From positions 1-64,000 of the forward strand of contig CAWJAF010000014.1 in the NCBI GenBank assembly GCA_963840785.1: a stretch of 64,000 nucleotides of DNA. The letters run 5' to 3'. Positions within the stretch are counted from its first letter, which is position 1. The number at the start of each line of letters is the position of its first letter. The DNA comes from JALYOK01 sp963840785. GTDB lineage: Bacteria; Pseudomonadota; Gammaproteobacteria; Burkholderiales; JALYOK01. The notes under the pieces were generated by a model. That model had not been told where the DNA came from. It made no database searches and was given only the letters and a program-made list of their open reading frames with translations. Shown in pieces: positions 1 to 8,018 of this stretch. The position numbers and the translations under genes are program-made.

Positions 1-818
1 GCAATGGCATCGCGGTTCCATCGCGCGCGATCCTGTTCTTCTAACGGAACGATGGCACCATCGTTGCCAACCCGTGTGTCGCGTCGCGAATCTTGTAGCA
101 ACATTAGTGCTAACAGTCCGAGCGCGTCAGGTTCCTGCGGCATTAGCTCAACCACCAGGCGCGCGAGACGAATCGCCTCCGCGCAAAGATCCGGACGCAG
201 TAGGCCGGGCGTATCGGTGGCGGCGTAGCCTTCATTGAAGACGAGATAAACCACACTGAGCACGACTTGCAGGCGTTCGGGCAAAATCTCGCGGTTCGGC
301 ACTTCGTATGGAATTCGCGCGTCGAGAATTTTTCGTTTCACGCGCACCAAGCGTTGTGCGGTGGTGGCTTCCGGCTCAAGGAACGCGCGGGCAATTTCGC
401 GTGTCGACAGGCCGCATAAAGTTCGCAATGCGAGGGCAATCTGCGCGTGCTGCGCAAGCGCCGGATGGCAACAGGTGAACAGCAGTCGCAAGCGATGGTC
501 TTCGACGCCGGATTGATCGGCGGGATGCAGATCGTCAGTGTCGCTTTCAGGTGCTGCAATGTCGGGCGGCTCGTCGGTATAAAGCGGCCCACTTTGACGT
601 CGGCGCAACAGATCAAGCGCCCGCCTCTGCGCCACCGTGGTGAGCCAGGCGGCGGGAACGGTCGGCAGGCCCTGCTTCGGCCAGACTTCGATGGCTTTGG
701 CGAATGCATCCTGCAACGCGTCTTCGGCGAGGTCGAAATCACCGAAACGACGAATCAAGCCCGCCAACACGCGCGCGCCTTCGCTACGGCAAATGCTATC
801 GATTACGAGCGTCAGCAT
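1..818 (-). CDS. ECF42-type RNA polymerase sigma factor (C-terminus beyond left edge)
   Basis: Reads leftward from an ATG at 818 (an in-frame stop lies just upstream at 825-827) and runs off the window, giving about 272 visible codons. The start MLTLVIDSICRSEGARVLAG is followed by a sigma-2 region with LAEDALQDAFAKAIEVWP and a sigma-4 region with LCGLSTREIARAFLEPEAT. The long helical extension after it, with NEGYAAT and LMPQEPDALGLLALMLL, is the C-terminal domain typical of ECF42 sigma factors. The gene follows a DGPF/YCII protein by 26 bases, which is the hallmark pairing of this family. ECF42 factors lack a classical anti-sigma factor and are thought to be controlled through their own C-terminal extension. 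The target regulon cannot be told from here. The distal end is missing only because of the window boundary. Confidence 0.88.
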   Translation of the reverse strand, partial: MLTLVIDSICRSEGARVLAGLIRRFGDFDLAEDALQDAFAKAIEVWPKQGLPTVPAAWLTTVAQRRALDLLRRRQSGPLYTDEPPDIAAPESDTDDLHPADQSGVEDHRLRLLFTCCHPALAQHAQIALALRTLCGLSTREIARAFLEPEATTAQRLVRVKRKILDARIPYEVPNREILPERLQVVLSVVYLVFNEGYAATDTPGLLRPDLCAEAIRLARLVVELMPQEPDALGLLALMLLQDSRRDTRVGNDGAIVPLEEQDRARWNRDAI

Positions 819-844
819 CGGCGTTTACTGACGCTCGCGAGCGC

Positions 845-1210
845 TTACAGGGTCTCGGGAGTCAAGCCGACCGGACGCACTTCGATTGAGCCACCTTGCG
901 CCGCCGGGCAACGCGCTGCCCATTTCACTGCGTCATCAAGGTTAGGAACGTCAATTGTGTAGTAGCCGCCAAGCTGTTCCTTGGTTTCGGCGAACGGGCC
1001 GTCGTTGGTGACCGTCTTGCCGTTTTTGACCCGCACCGTCGTCGCCGTGGATGTCGGTTTGAGTTCCGCGCCGCCACGCAACACGCCCGCCGCGCGCATG
1101 TCTTCGCCATACTGTTTGAACGCGGCGTACATTTGCTTTTGCGCTTCGGGATTATTCGCCATCATTGCAAAATTCTTTTCGTCGCCATAAATCAGGATCA
1201 TGTATTGCAT
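845..1210 (-). CDS. YCII/DGPF-domain protein, partner of the ECF42 sigma factor
   Basis: 121 residues of the YCII-related fold, starting MQYMILIYGDEKNFAMMAN and carrying the signature DGPFAETKEQLGGYY in the second half. Proteins of this family are small cytoplasmic ferredoxin-like barrels whose biochemical role is unsettled. DGPF proteins are encoded beside ECF42 sigma factors in many bacteria. The gene lies immediately upstream of the sigma factor on the same strand with a 26-base gap, so the two are probably cotranscribed. No catalytic role is claimed. Identification rests on the DGPF motif, the length and the neighbour. Confidence 0.85.
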   Translation of the reverse strand: MQYMILIYGDEKNFAMMANNPEAQKQMYAAFKQYGEDMRAAGVLRGGAELKPTSTATTVRVKNGKTVTNDGPFAETKEQLGGYYTIDVPNLDDAVKWAARCPAAQGGSIEVRPVGLTPETL

Positions 1211-1326
1211 GGTCGTTCCTTCGTGATTAAGTTGCCCCGACGTCCGGGGTCACCGTGATGACGCAACGGGGTGGCCAATTTCGACAAGCAGTCAGAAAAT
1301 ATATTTGGCTTGGAACTAATTGCATT

Positions 1327-1419
1327 GCCAGGTGCGCCACCCATGGCGGCTCCTGGCGACGTATGCCCTAAGAGGTGCATGGCCCTGGGCCACACCGTGG
1401 ATACTGGCTCACAGGGCAT
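1327..1419. repeat. GC-rich nested inverted repeats downstream of gltX
   Basis: A stem with GCCAGG at 1327-1332 and CCTGGC at 1352-1357 encloses further pairing around a CCATGG centre. A second pair, ATGCCCT at 1363-1369 and AGGGCAT at 1413-1419, encloses a GGCCCTGGGCC hairpin. There is no run of T after either stem on either strand, so these are not obvious intrinsic terminators. They resemble REP-type palindromic units and share GCCAGG/CCTGGC arms with other repeats in this window. The 1211-1436 interval contains no credible gene. Confidence 0.4.
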
Positions 1420-1436
1420 CGGCATTTTGATTTAAT

Positions 1437-2831
1437 TTACTTGAGTTGCCGCTGAATTCGTTCCAGCACGTTTTCTCGGCCAATTAGTTCTAACGTTACA
1501 TCCAACGAAGGCGTTTGCGTGCCGCCCGACACCGCGACGCGCAGCGGGATACCAATTTGACCCATCTTTAGCTTGTGCGCCGCGAGTGTTTCCTTGAGCG
1601 CGACGTTAATCGCTTCTTTGTTCCACACGATAGCCTGTAACTTTGCTGCGAGCTCCGCGAGTACCGACAATATTTCCGGCTTGAGATGTTCCGCGATCAA
1701 TGCGTCGCTCGGTTTCACGTCACGATAAAAATAGATGGCGCTGTCGGCTAAATTTTCCAAAGTTGTCGCGCGTGGTTTGAGTAGTTCGACAATTGCTTCT
1801 AGCTTGGCATCGCCCTCCACTACTTTGCAATCGCGTTTGTGCAATCTGGGAACGACCCATTTCGCCAACTCCGAATTGCTGGTTTCTTTTAGGTATTGCT
1901 GATTCAGCCACGACAATTTCTCGCCATCGAAGCGCGCCGGCGAGCGGCTGATGCTCGCTAAATCGAACCATTCAACAAATTTTTCCATGGAAAATAATTC
2001 TTCGTCACCATGGGACCAACCTAAGCGAGCCAGATAGTTCAATAACGCTTTCGGCAAAAAACCTTCTTCTTCGTATTGCATCACGCTCACTGCGCCGTGA
2101 CGTTTCGATAGGCGTTCGCCATCGTCCCCGAGAATCATTGGCACGTGACCGAATTCCGGCAACGTCGTGCCGAGTGCGCGGAAAATATTGATTTGCCGCG
2201 GTGTGTTGTTGACATGATCGTCGCCGCGAATGATATGTGTCATCGCCATATCCAAATCGTCAACAACTACGCCGAAATTGTACGTCGGCACGCCGTCGGC
2301 GCGCATGATGATGAGATCGTCCAACTCGCGATTGGCAATGGTGATCGGGCCTTTGACAAGATCGTTCCACGTCACATCGCCGTCGTCGGGATTGCGAAAA
2401 CGAATCAGCGGTTGCACGCCCGCCGGTGGGATTTTTCCCTTTGCGTTTTCCGGACGCCAACGGCCGTCGTAACGCGGTTTTTCCCCGCGTGCCCGTTGAC
2501 CTTCTCGCATCGCGTCAAGCTCTTCTTTGCTCGCGTAACAGTGATAGGCTTTTCCCTCAGCAACTAATCGCTCGGCAATTTCGCGATAGCGATCCAATCG
2601 TTGCATTTGGTAGAACGGGCCTTCGTCGTAATCGAGATTAAGCCATTCCATCGCATCGAGAATGGCTTGCGTCGATTCCGGCGTGGAGCGCTCAACGTCT
2701 GTATCTTCGATGCGCAGAATAAATTTGCCGCGATGTTTGCGCGCGTAGGCCCAAGAAAACAGCGCAGTGCGCGCACCGCCAATGTGTAAATAGCCCGTCG
2801 GGCTCGGTGCGAAGCGGGTGCGGACAGTCAT
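1437..2831 (-). CDS. gltX: Glutamyl-tRNA synthetase
   Basis: Charges tRNA-Glu with glutamate in the cytoplasm. The 464-residue protein has the length of bacterial GltX. The class I HIGH signature appears near residue 17 (PTGYLHIGGARTALFSWA) and the KMSKS equivalent as LSKRHG near residue 240. The region after HIGH contains YHCYASKEELDAMREGQRAR, typical of the GluRS insertion. The C-terminal anticodon-binding region is complete, ending NVLERIQRQLK. The start codon abuts the stop of the upstream enoyl-CoA hydratase with no gap, so translation of the two is likely coupled. A discriminating or non-discriminating tRNA specificity cannot be decided from the sequence by eye. Confidence 0.97.
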   Translation of the reverse strand: MTVRTRFAPSPTGYLHIGGARTALFSWAYARKHRGKFILRIEDTDVERSTPESTQAILDAMEWLNLDYDEGPFYQMQRLDRYREIAERLVAEGKAYHCYASKEELDAMREGQRARGEKPRYDGRWRPENAKGKIPPAGVQPLIRFRNPDDGDVTWNDLVKGPITIANRELDDLIIMRADGVPTYNFGVVVDDLDMAMTHIIRGDDHVNNTPRQINIFRALGTTLPEFGHVPMILGDDGERLSKRHGAVSVMQYEEEGFLPKALLNYLARLGWSHGDEELFSMEKFVEWFDLASISRSPARFDGEKLSWLNQQYLKETSNSELAKWVVPRLHKRDCKVVEGDAKLEAIVELLKPRATTLENLADSAIYFYRDVKPSDALIAEHLKPEILSVLAELAAKLQAIVWNKEAINVALKETLAAHKLKMGQIGIPLRVAVSGGTQTPSLDVTLELIGRENVLERIQRQLK

Positions 2832-3608
2832 CTATTGATGCTTGAAAACAGGTTTGCGCTTCTCGACGAAGGCGGCCATGCCTTCTTTTTGATCTTCCGT
2901 TGCGAAGGCAGAATGAAACACACGGCGCTCGAATAAAATTCCCTCGGCGAGCGTCGTTTCGTAGGAGCGATTCACCGATTCCTTCGCCATCATCACGATC
3001 GGTAACGAGAGATCGGCGATTTGCTGCGCGACTTTAACCGCTTCTTCGACCAAATCCGCAAGCGGTACGATGCGTGATGCCAAACCGCTGCGCTCGGCTT
3101 CTTCCGCATTCATCACACGACCGGTGAGCACCATCTCCATCGCTTTCGATTTGCCGACGAAGCGCGTTAAGCGTTGCGTGCCGCCCGCGCCGGGAATCAC
3201 CCCGAGCTTGATTTCCGGCTGGCCGAATTTCGCGTTATCCGCACACAAAATAAAATCGCACATCATCGCCATTTCGCAACCGCCGCCAAGCGCGAATCCT
3301 GCCACTGCTGCGATCAACGGCTTGCGGCAATGCGCGACGCGCTCCCAACCGTCGGTGATGTAGTTAGATTTATACGTATCCATGTAACTGAAATTCTGCA
3401 TGACCTTGATGTCCGCGCCAGCGGCAAAAGCTTTATCGCTGCCGGTGATGACCATGGCGCGAATGTTGTCGTCCTTCTCGAAAATATTGAGCGCATCGCC
3501 AAGATCCTTGATCAGCGCGGGTGACAGGGCATTGAGTGCTTGCGGACGATTGAGACGGATGAGGCCGACGTTGCCGCGCGTCTCGACCAGAATATTTTCG
3601 TAGTTCAT
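2832..3608 (-). CDS. Short-chain enoyl-CoA hydratase (crotonase)
   Basis: A 258-residue crotonase that hydrates trans-2-enoyl-CoA in fatty-acid beta-oxidation. Both catalytic glutamates of classical hydratases are in place: GGGCEMAMMCD near residue 115 and FGQPEIKLGVIPGAGGTQRL near residue 135. The C-terminus SAFATEDQKEGMAAFVEKRK closely follows the mitochondrial short-chain hydratase pattern. It reads into gltX with no spacer. A divergent crotonase (3670-4461) starts 61 bases away on the other strand, so the two share a promoter region. Function as a short-chain hydratase is well supported by motifs; the physiological substrate is inference. Confidence 0.93.
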   Translation of the reverse strand: MNYENILVETRGNVGLIRLNRPQALNALSPALIKDLGDALNIFEKDDNIRAMVITGSDKAFAAGADIKVMQNFSYMDTYKSNYITDGWERVAHCRKPLIAAVAGFALGGGCEMAMMCDFILCADNAKFGQPEIKLGVIPGAGGTQRLTRFVGKSKAMEMVLTGRVMNAEEAERSGLASRIVPLADLVEEAVKVAQQIADLSLPIVMMAKESVNRSYETTLAEGILFERRVFHSAFATEDQKEGMAAFVEKRKPVFKHQ

Positions 3609-3669
3609 GAATGTTCTCCGAAGGGGGTAAGCGATAGAATGGCGCTATTCTAAAGCAAAGACCCTAACG

Positions 3670-4461
3670 ATGACCTACTCCACTTTAGTTTTTACGAACG
3701 TCGATGGCGTCGCCGAAATCACCTTGAATCGCCCGGACAAACTCAACAGTTTTAATCCCGATATGTTGCGCGAGTTGCATAGTGTGTTTCAAATTGTCGA
3801 AACCAATGCGACGATTCGTGCCGTATTGATCACCGGCGCAGGACGCGGCTTTTGCGCGGGGCAAGATTTGAACGTACGCCAAGGACAACCCGGAGAGAAA
3901 GGCGAACAGGTTCGAAAGAGCTTGAACGATAATTTCAATCCGCTCATTCGCCGCATGCATAAATTGAAAAAGCCCATCGTCGCCGCGGTGAACGGCATCG
4001 CCGCCGGTGCCGGCGCCAATCTCGCGCTTACCTGCGACATCGTGCTCGCGGCGGAGTCAGCCGCGTTCTTGCAAGCCTTCGTCAACATCGGCCTGATTCC
4101 CGATTGCGGCGGAACGTTTTATTTACCGCGAATGGTCGGCATGGCGCGGGCGAAAGGTGCAGCATTACTCGGCGAGAAAATTTCCGCGAAGCAAGCGGCG
4201 GAATGGGGAATGATTTGGAAAGTAGTCCCAGATCAACAACTCATGACCGAAGCGCAGTCACTAGCAAAACGATTAGCCGCAGGCCCAAGCGTGGCGCTGG
4301 GTTTGATCAAACAAGCGCTGGACGTTTCCGTGAATCACGATTTGGATCGGCAGTTGGATTGGGAGCGAGATGCCCAAGGGCTGGCGGCGATGTCTGAGGA
4401 TTTTGCTGAGGGGGTGAATGCTTTCTTAGAAAAACGTCCGGCGAAATTTAGTGGGAAGTAG
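3670..4461 (+). CDS. PaaG-like enoyl-CoA hydratase/isomerase
   Basis: A 263-residue crotonase-fold protein. The oxyanion-hole region reads AGRGFCAGQDLN and NGIAAGAGANLALTCD. Instead of the two catalytic glutamates of a simple hydratase it has an aspartate in LIPDCGGTFYLPR, the arrangement found in PaaG, the isomerase acting on ring-1,2-epoxyphenylacetyl-CoA. The protein ends MSEDFAEGVNAFLEKRPAKF, also typical of PaaG relatives. No other phenylacetate (paa) genes lie in the window. It may therefore be a general delta3,delta2-enoyl-CoA isomerase rather than part of the phenylacetate pathway. It is transcribed divergently from the hydratase at 2832-3608. Confidence 0.85.
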   Translation: MTYSTLVFTNVDGVAEITLNRPDKLNSFNPDMLRELHSVFQIVETNATIRAVLITGAGRGFCAGQDLNVRQGQPGEKGEQVRKSLNDNFNPLIRRMHKLKKPIVAAVNGIAAGAGANLALTCDIVLAAESAAFLQAFVNIGLIPDCGGTFYLPRMVGMARAKGAALLGEKISAKQAAEWGMIWKVVPDQQLMTEAQSLAKRLAAGPSVALGLIKQALDVSVNHDLDRQLDWERDAQGLAAMSEDFAEGVNAFLEKRPAKFSGK

Positions 4462-4644
4462 GATTTTGAATTTATTTCGCGACTTGGCTAAGAGGCAAGC
4501 GGGACGCGATTTCCCAAGCAATATCCATACGGATTTTCGAACGTCCTTCGAATTCAGGTGAAACAATTCTGTATGCGAACTTCTGTTTACATTAGGCGCG
4601 ATTCTGATTGCGCGGGATGACGTACGCTGAGGTAAATTTTTTAC

Positions 4645-5096
4645 ATGAGCGAAACAAATAGTAAGTATCTAGCCCTCGTGGAATTGATCATCATTGTAAT
4701 TCCGATGACCCTCTATTGCATCTTAGGTTTAGTCACGTTGGCGCCAATTAGTTTGTCCACAATCGGATTCTCCCAAAATTGGATGGTTTCAATTGCGTAT
4801 GCAATATGCGTCGCAGCAATTACGTCAGGTTGGTACCTAATGGGAATTTCATCTATGGTGGCGCACACCGTTTAAGACTGGTGCCAATAACGATATGGGT
4901 ATGCGCGACGATGGGGGGCCTCTTGTCGATAGTCGGTATTGCTTCCATTTTCTATCCAGAATTCCTATCAAGCCTATTTTCCCGGCCCTTGTCGGAATTT
5001 GCTGGCGGCTCTCCGATGACTATTCCGCTAGCGCATCTTTATCTCGAAAAACGAGGTAGCTTTGGGGTGAGGAACCTAACCCAACATCCAGGTTAA
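4645..5096 (+). pseudogene. Frameshifted small membrane protein
   Basis: The first frame, from ATG at 4645, gives MSETNSKYLALVELIIIVIP followed by two hydrophobic stretches and stops at 4873-4875. From about 4870 a second frame continues with another strongly hydrophobic segment (ITIWVCATMGGLLSIVGIAS) and runs to 5096. The last ten residues come from a dispersed repeat rather than native sequence. Together these look like one four-helix membrane protein broken by a single indel near 4870 and then truncated by repeat sequence. The family is not recognised. An alternative is that the first 76 codons alone are a real short gene. Confidence 0.45.
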
Positions 5097-5229
5097 GTTT
5101 TGAAATGAAATGTTTGTTGGGTTACGCTACGCCAGCACGGTAGGTTGGGGAGAGAAACGAACCCCAACATTCGTATCAAATTTCGAATTCAATTGTTTGT
5201 TGGGTTACGCTTCGCTAACCCAACCTACA
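5066..5229. repeat. Clustered GTTGGGTTACGC repeats
   Basis: Two copies of TGTTTGTTGGGTTACGCT lie at about 5111-5128 and 5196-5213. Each is preceded by a related stretch starting CCCAACAT, giving two imperfect direct repeats of roughly 50 bases (about 5078-5129 and 5161-5213). The second copy is a hairpin, with GTTGGGTTACGC followed by GCTAACCCAACC. An inverted fragment CCTAACCCAAC lies at 5074-5084. Such GTTGGGTTACGCTTCGCTAACCCAAC units are widespread intergenic repeats in proteobacteria. No coding function is visible. Confidence 0.7.
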
Positions 5230-5333
5230 TTTTCTTCGCTGCGCCACGAGGCGCGTTGACGCTGGCTCCTGGCAGCGCATACCTGAAGAACCGCGCCCTA
5301 CTTGCCTCTCAGCCAATCGACCTTACGACTACC

Positions 5334-5368
5334 AATAAAAAATGGAAGGCAATGCCTTCCGCTTTTTA
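5334..5368 (-). terminator. Terminator of the surE-pcm-nlpD-rpoS operon
   Basis: A perfect stem GGAAGGC (5344-5350) and GCCTTCC (5354-5360) is flanked on both sides by A/T runs. Read on the minus strand it is followed by ATTTTTTAT, 26 bases past the rpoS stop codon. The flanking T run on the plus strand means it could stop transcription in both directions. Confidence 0.8.
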
Positions 5369-5393
5369 ATTTATGCCCAGCTGCCCGCTATCG

Positions 5394-6329
5394 CTAAAAC
5401 AACATTTCCTTCGACATACCATTACGACGTAGAACACGCTTCAACGTCGCTAACGCTTCCAACTGAATTTGCCGCACGCGCTCGCGGGTGAGTTTCATGG
5501 TCGCGGCTAGTTCTTCCAGCGTGTAGATATCGTGATCGTTGAGTCCAAAGCGACGCTCGATGACCCAGCGTTGCTTGTCATTCAATTGCTCCATCCACTC
5601 TCGTACGCGGCCGATCACTTCATCGCGCTGCAGTAATTCTTCCGGCGCAATACACTGCTCGTCGGCGATCGATTCGCCCAACGACAAACTCGGATCGATA
5701 TCAAGCGGCGCATCAAGCGACGCCATACGTTCGTTCAAATTCAGCACGCGACGAACCTCTTCGACATCCTTGCCCAATAAGGACGCGACATCTTCTGCCG
5801 TGGGGTCGGTTTCCGAACGCGCTTCCAAATGGCGTTGCGCGCGCAGATAAACGTTTAACTCTTTGATGATGTGAACGGGCAAGCGAATCGTGCGCGATTG
5901 GTTCATGATGCAGCGCTCGACGTTTTGGCGGATCCACCATGTCGCGTAGGTCGAAAAACGGAAGCCACGTTCCGGCTCGAATTTTTCCAGCGCATGAATC
6001 AAACCGAGATTGCCTTCTTCGATCAAATCAAGGAGTGGCAAGCCACGATTCACGTAATGCTTGGCAATATTTACGACGAGCCGCAAATTGTGCTCAATCA
6101 TTTTTTGTCGTGCGGGGAAATCGCCTGCTTGAACTTTGAATGCCAACTCGCGCTCTTCAGCGGCCGTCAACAGGGCGTTCTGCCCGATCTCATTCAAGTA
6201 AAGTTGGGTCGCGTCGGCCTGCCAATCGTTGGCAGCCTCAGTGACTTCAGGCGCTTCCGCCTCGTCTTCCTGCGATGCTTCGATTAAGTCTTCGTCTTCT
6301 TCAACTTCTTGTGCAACCGAGTGGCTCAT
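5394..6329 (-). CDS. rpoS: Stationary-phase sigma factor RpoS (sigma-38)
   Basis: 311 residues, directing RNA polymerase to stationary-phase and general stress promoters. After an acidic N-terminus come region 1.2 (DATQLYLNEIGQNALLTAAE), region 2 (NLRLVVNIAKHYVNRGLPLL and GFRFSTYATWWIRQ), region 3 and region 4 (RFGLNDHDIYTLEELAATM and the helix-turn-helix LTRERVRQIQLEAL). The missing large non-conserved region between 1.2 and 2 and the short N-terminus separate it from RpoD. It is the last gene of surE-pcm-nlpD-rpoS and overlaps the nlpD stop by four bases (ATGA). In other proteobacteria the main rpoS promoter lies inside nlpD; no specific promoter was identified here. Confidence 0.97.
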   Translation of the reverse strand: MSHSVAQEVEEDEDLIEASQEDEAEAPEVTEAANDWQADATQLYLNEIGQNALLTAAEERELAFKVQAGDFPARQKMIEHNLRLVVNIAKHYVNRGLPLLDLIEEGNLGLIHALEKFEPERGFRFSTYATWWIRQNVERCIMNQSRTIRLPVHIIKELNVYLRAQRHLEARSETDPTAEDVASLLGKDVEEVRRVLNLNERMASLDAPLDIDPSLSLGESIADEQCIAPEELLQRDEVIGRVREWMEQLNDKQRWVIERRFGLNDHDIYTLEELAATMKLTRERVRQIQLEALATLKRVLRRNGMSKEMLF

Positions 6330-7363
6330 GATGACCTTTCGCTGGGCAAATATTTCGATGGATCAACGGGCTTCCCCAATCGGCGGATTTCAAAGTGCAG
6401 CTTAACTGCGCCGTCTTCCGAATCGCTGTTTCCCATTTCAGCAATCTTCTGACCCTTTGAAACAGACTGTCCCTCTTTCACCAAAATCGCGCTGTTATGC
6501 GCATAGAGGCTCAGATGGCTCTTGTTGTGAATGATTACGATCATTTTGCCGTAACCACGTAAACTATTTCCGATGTAAGACACTTTTCCATCGGCACTTG
6601 CTAGCACCGGCTGACCGTGCGTCCCTGCTATATCGAGCCCTTTTGAACTCTCACTGAAACTGGAAGTGATCTTACCACTAGTCGGCCAAACCCATTGTAA
6701 ACTTTCATTGCCGTCGGGTGCGCCGGGATTGGCGTCAGGCTTGGCATCCGGCACATTTTCCGATTTTGCGAGGTTGATTGTATCGATGTTTTCGCCGCGC
6801 TGAATTTTCTGTAGCGCTGCATCTGAATAGGGAATACGGCTGACCTTCGGTTCGGTTTTGAGGGTCGGATCGACGCGCGATTCATCGGCCCTGGGCGTTG
6901 ACGGGGGCGGTAATTTTATTGGCTCGATAACAGGCTTGCCCTCGGGCTGTGGGTCAATATTCATCGGTAAAACTGTTGCACCTGGCTGGCCGCCGCGCGC
7001 GCTTGGCGCTGTGAGCTGAAGTTCGGCACCTTCCCGCAATGCATTTGCGTTGGCAAGATTGTTCCAGGCACCCAGTTCCTGATAATTCAAACCGTATTGT
7101 TTCGCAATACTATAAAGCGTCTCGCCCTTTTTTACCTGGTGGGTTGCCAGATTGGCGTCGATGGGTTTTATCATCGCCACCGTCGCCGGAACTTTAGGCG
7201 CATCGACGATAGGCTTCGCCGACGCGGGCTTAGTCACGATCGGTTTGTGGGCGGGCGAAGGACTACCCTCTCTAACCGGCGCACGCTGGTTCGTAACGCA
7301 ACCGATTAATGCAACGCTGAAGAAAATCGAAAGAGGCCATTGCCAATTAAAACGCCTAAGCAC
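6326..7363 (-). CDS. nlpD: NlpD-type lipoprotein with LysM and degenerate LytM domain
   Basis: An outer-membrane lipoprotein that activates cell-wall amidases at division. The preferred start is a GTG at 7363: GGAG lies six bases upstream, it overlaps the pcm stop by only eight bases, and it gives a clean lipoprotein signal (RRFNWQWPLSIFF then lipobox LIGC). A longer TTG start at 7390 is possible. A LysM domain follows (HQVKKGETLYSIAKQYGLNY, about residues 75-120). A proline- and alanine-rich linker then leads to a C-terminal M23/LytM domain (GLDIAGTHGQPVLASADGKV and KLHFEIRRLGKPVDPSKYL). The first metal-binding His of active LytM enzymes is replaced in KGLDIAG. This is as expected for NlpD, an activator rather than an endopeptidase. 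Confidence 0.93.
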   Translation of the reverse strand: MLRRFNWQWPLSIFFSVALIGCVTNQRAPVREGSPSPAHKPIVTKPASAKPIVDAPKVPATVAMIKPIDANLATHQVKKGETLYSIAKQYGLNYQELGAWNNLANANALREGAELQLTAPSARGGQPGATVLPMNIDPQPEGKPVIEPIKLPPPSTPRADESRVDPTLKTEPKVSRIPYSDAALQKIQRGENIDTINLAKSENVPDAKPDANPGAPDGNESLQWVWPTSGKITSSFSESSKGLDIAGTHGQPVLASADGKVSYIGNSLRGYGKMIVIIHNKSHLSLYAHNSAILVKEGQSVSKGQKIAEMGNSDSEDGAVKLHFEIRRLGKPVDPSKYLPSERSS

Positions 7364-8018
7364 GTACGGCTCCGGAAAGCAGCGGTACAAATTTAACCGA
7401 CTCTAACTTGGTTTCGACGAAGCCTTGATCGGTATTTTCAACTGTATATAGGCATTGATCATCTTGCCCTCTGGGGAAGACTAATCGTCCACCCGGCGCG
7501 AGCTGTGCAAGGATTTCCCTCGGGGTTTCCATTGCGGCCGCAGCCATTACAATCCCGTCGTAAGGGCCCGCCTCGGGTAAGCCAAGACTTCCATCACCAT
7601 GCTTAAACCGCACATTACCCACCTTAATTTCGCGCAAATTGGCGCGCGCCTTAATGAGCAACGCTTCAATGCGTTCGATCGAATACACTTCTTTAGCAAA
7701 TCGCGACAAGATCGCCGTTTGGTAGCCGCAACCGGTGCCGATTTCCAGCACGCGTTGTAGCGCGCGGCCGTTCCGAACCAACTCGGTCATTCTTGCGACG
7801 ATATACGGGCTCGATATGGTTTGACTAAAGCCGATCGGCAGCGGCGTATCTTCATAAGCGCGACTCGCCAACGCTTCGTCGACAAATATATGGCGCGGCA
7901 TTTCATAAATTTGCGCCAACACCCGTTCGTCTTTGATACCGGCTTCACGCAAACGATCGACCAAACGCTGCCGGGTGCGTTGTGAAGTCATGCCGATGCC
8001 GATTTGGCGTGCTGTCAT
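7356..8018 (-). CDS. pcm: Protein-L-isoaspartate O-methyltransferase
   Basis: Repairs isoaspartyl residues in aged proteins by S-adenosylmethionine-dependent methylation. The start taken is the ATG at 8018, which overlaps the surE stop as TAATG; a TTG four codons upstream is less likely. The 220-residue product contains the SAM-binding motif VLEIGTGCGYQTAILSRFA, the PIGFSQTISSPYIVARMTE segment that defines the Pcm family, and the later motif GPYDGIVMAAAAMETP. Position between surE and nlpD is the standard order. Confidence 0.96.
   Translation of the reverse strand: MTARQIGIGMTSQRTRQRLVDRLREAGIKDERVLAQIYEMPRHIFVDEALASRAYEDTPLPIGFSQTISSPYIVARMTELVRNGRALQRVLEIGTGCGYQTAILSRFAKEVYSIERIEALLIKARANLREIKVGNVRFKHGDGSLGLPEAGPYDGIVMAAAAMETPREILAQLAPGGRLVFPRGQDDQCLYTVENTDQGFVETKLESVKFVPLLSGAVRA

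Noticed and set aside
338..742. A 134-codon frame on the minus strand and overlapping plus-strand frames at the left edge
   Set aside because: They lie in other frames of the sigma-factor gene, whose conserved motifs occupy 1-818.
1198..1425. A 75-codon leftward frame between the YCII gene and gltX
   Set aside because: It spans GC-rich nested palindromes, overlaps the YCII start and resembles no protein family.
5145..5369. A 74-codon plus-strand frame near the rpoS terminator
   Set aside because: It consists mostly of repeat sequence and the terminator hairpin.
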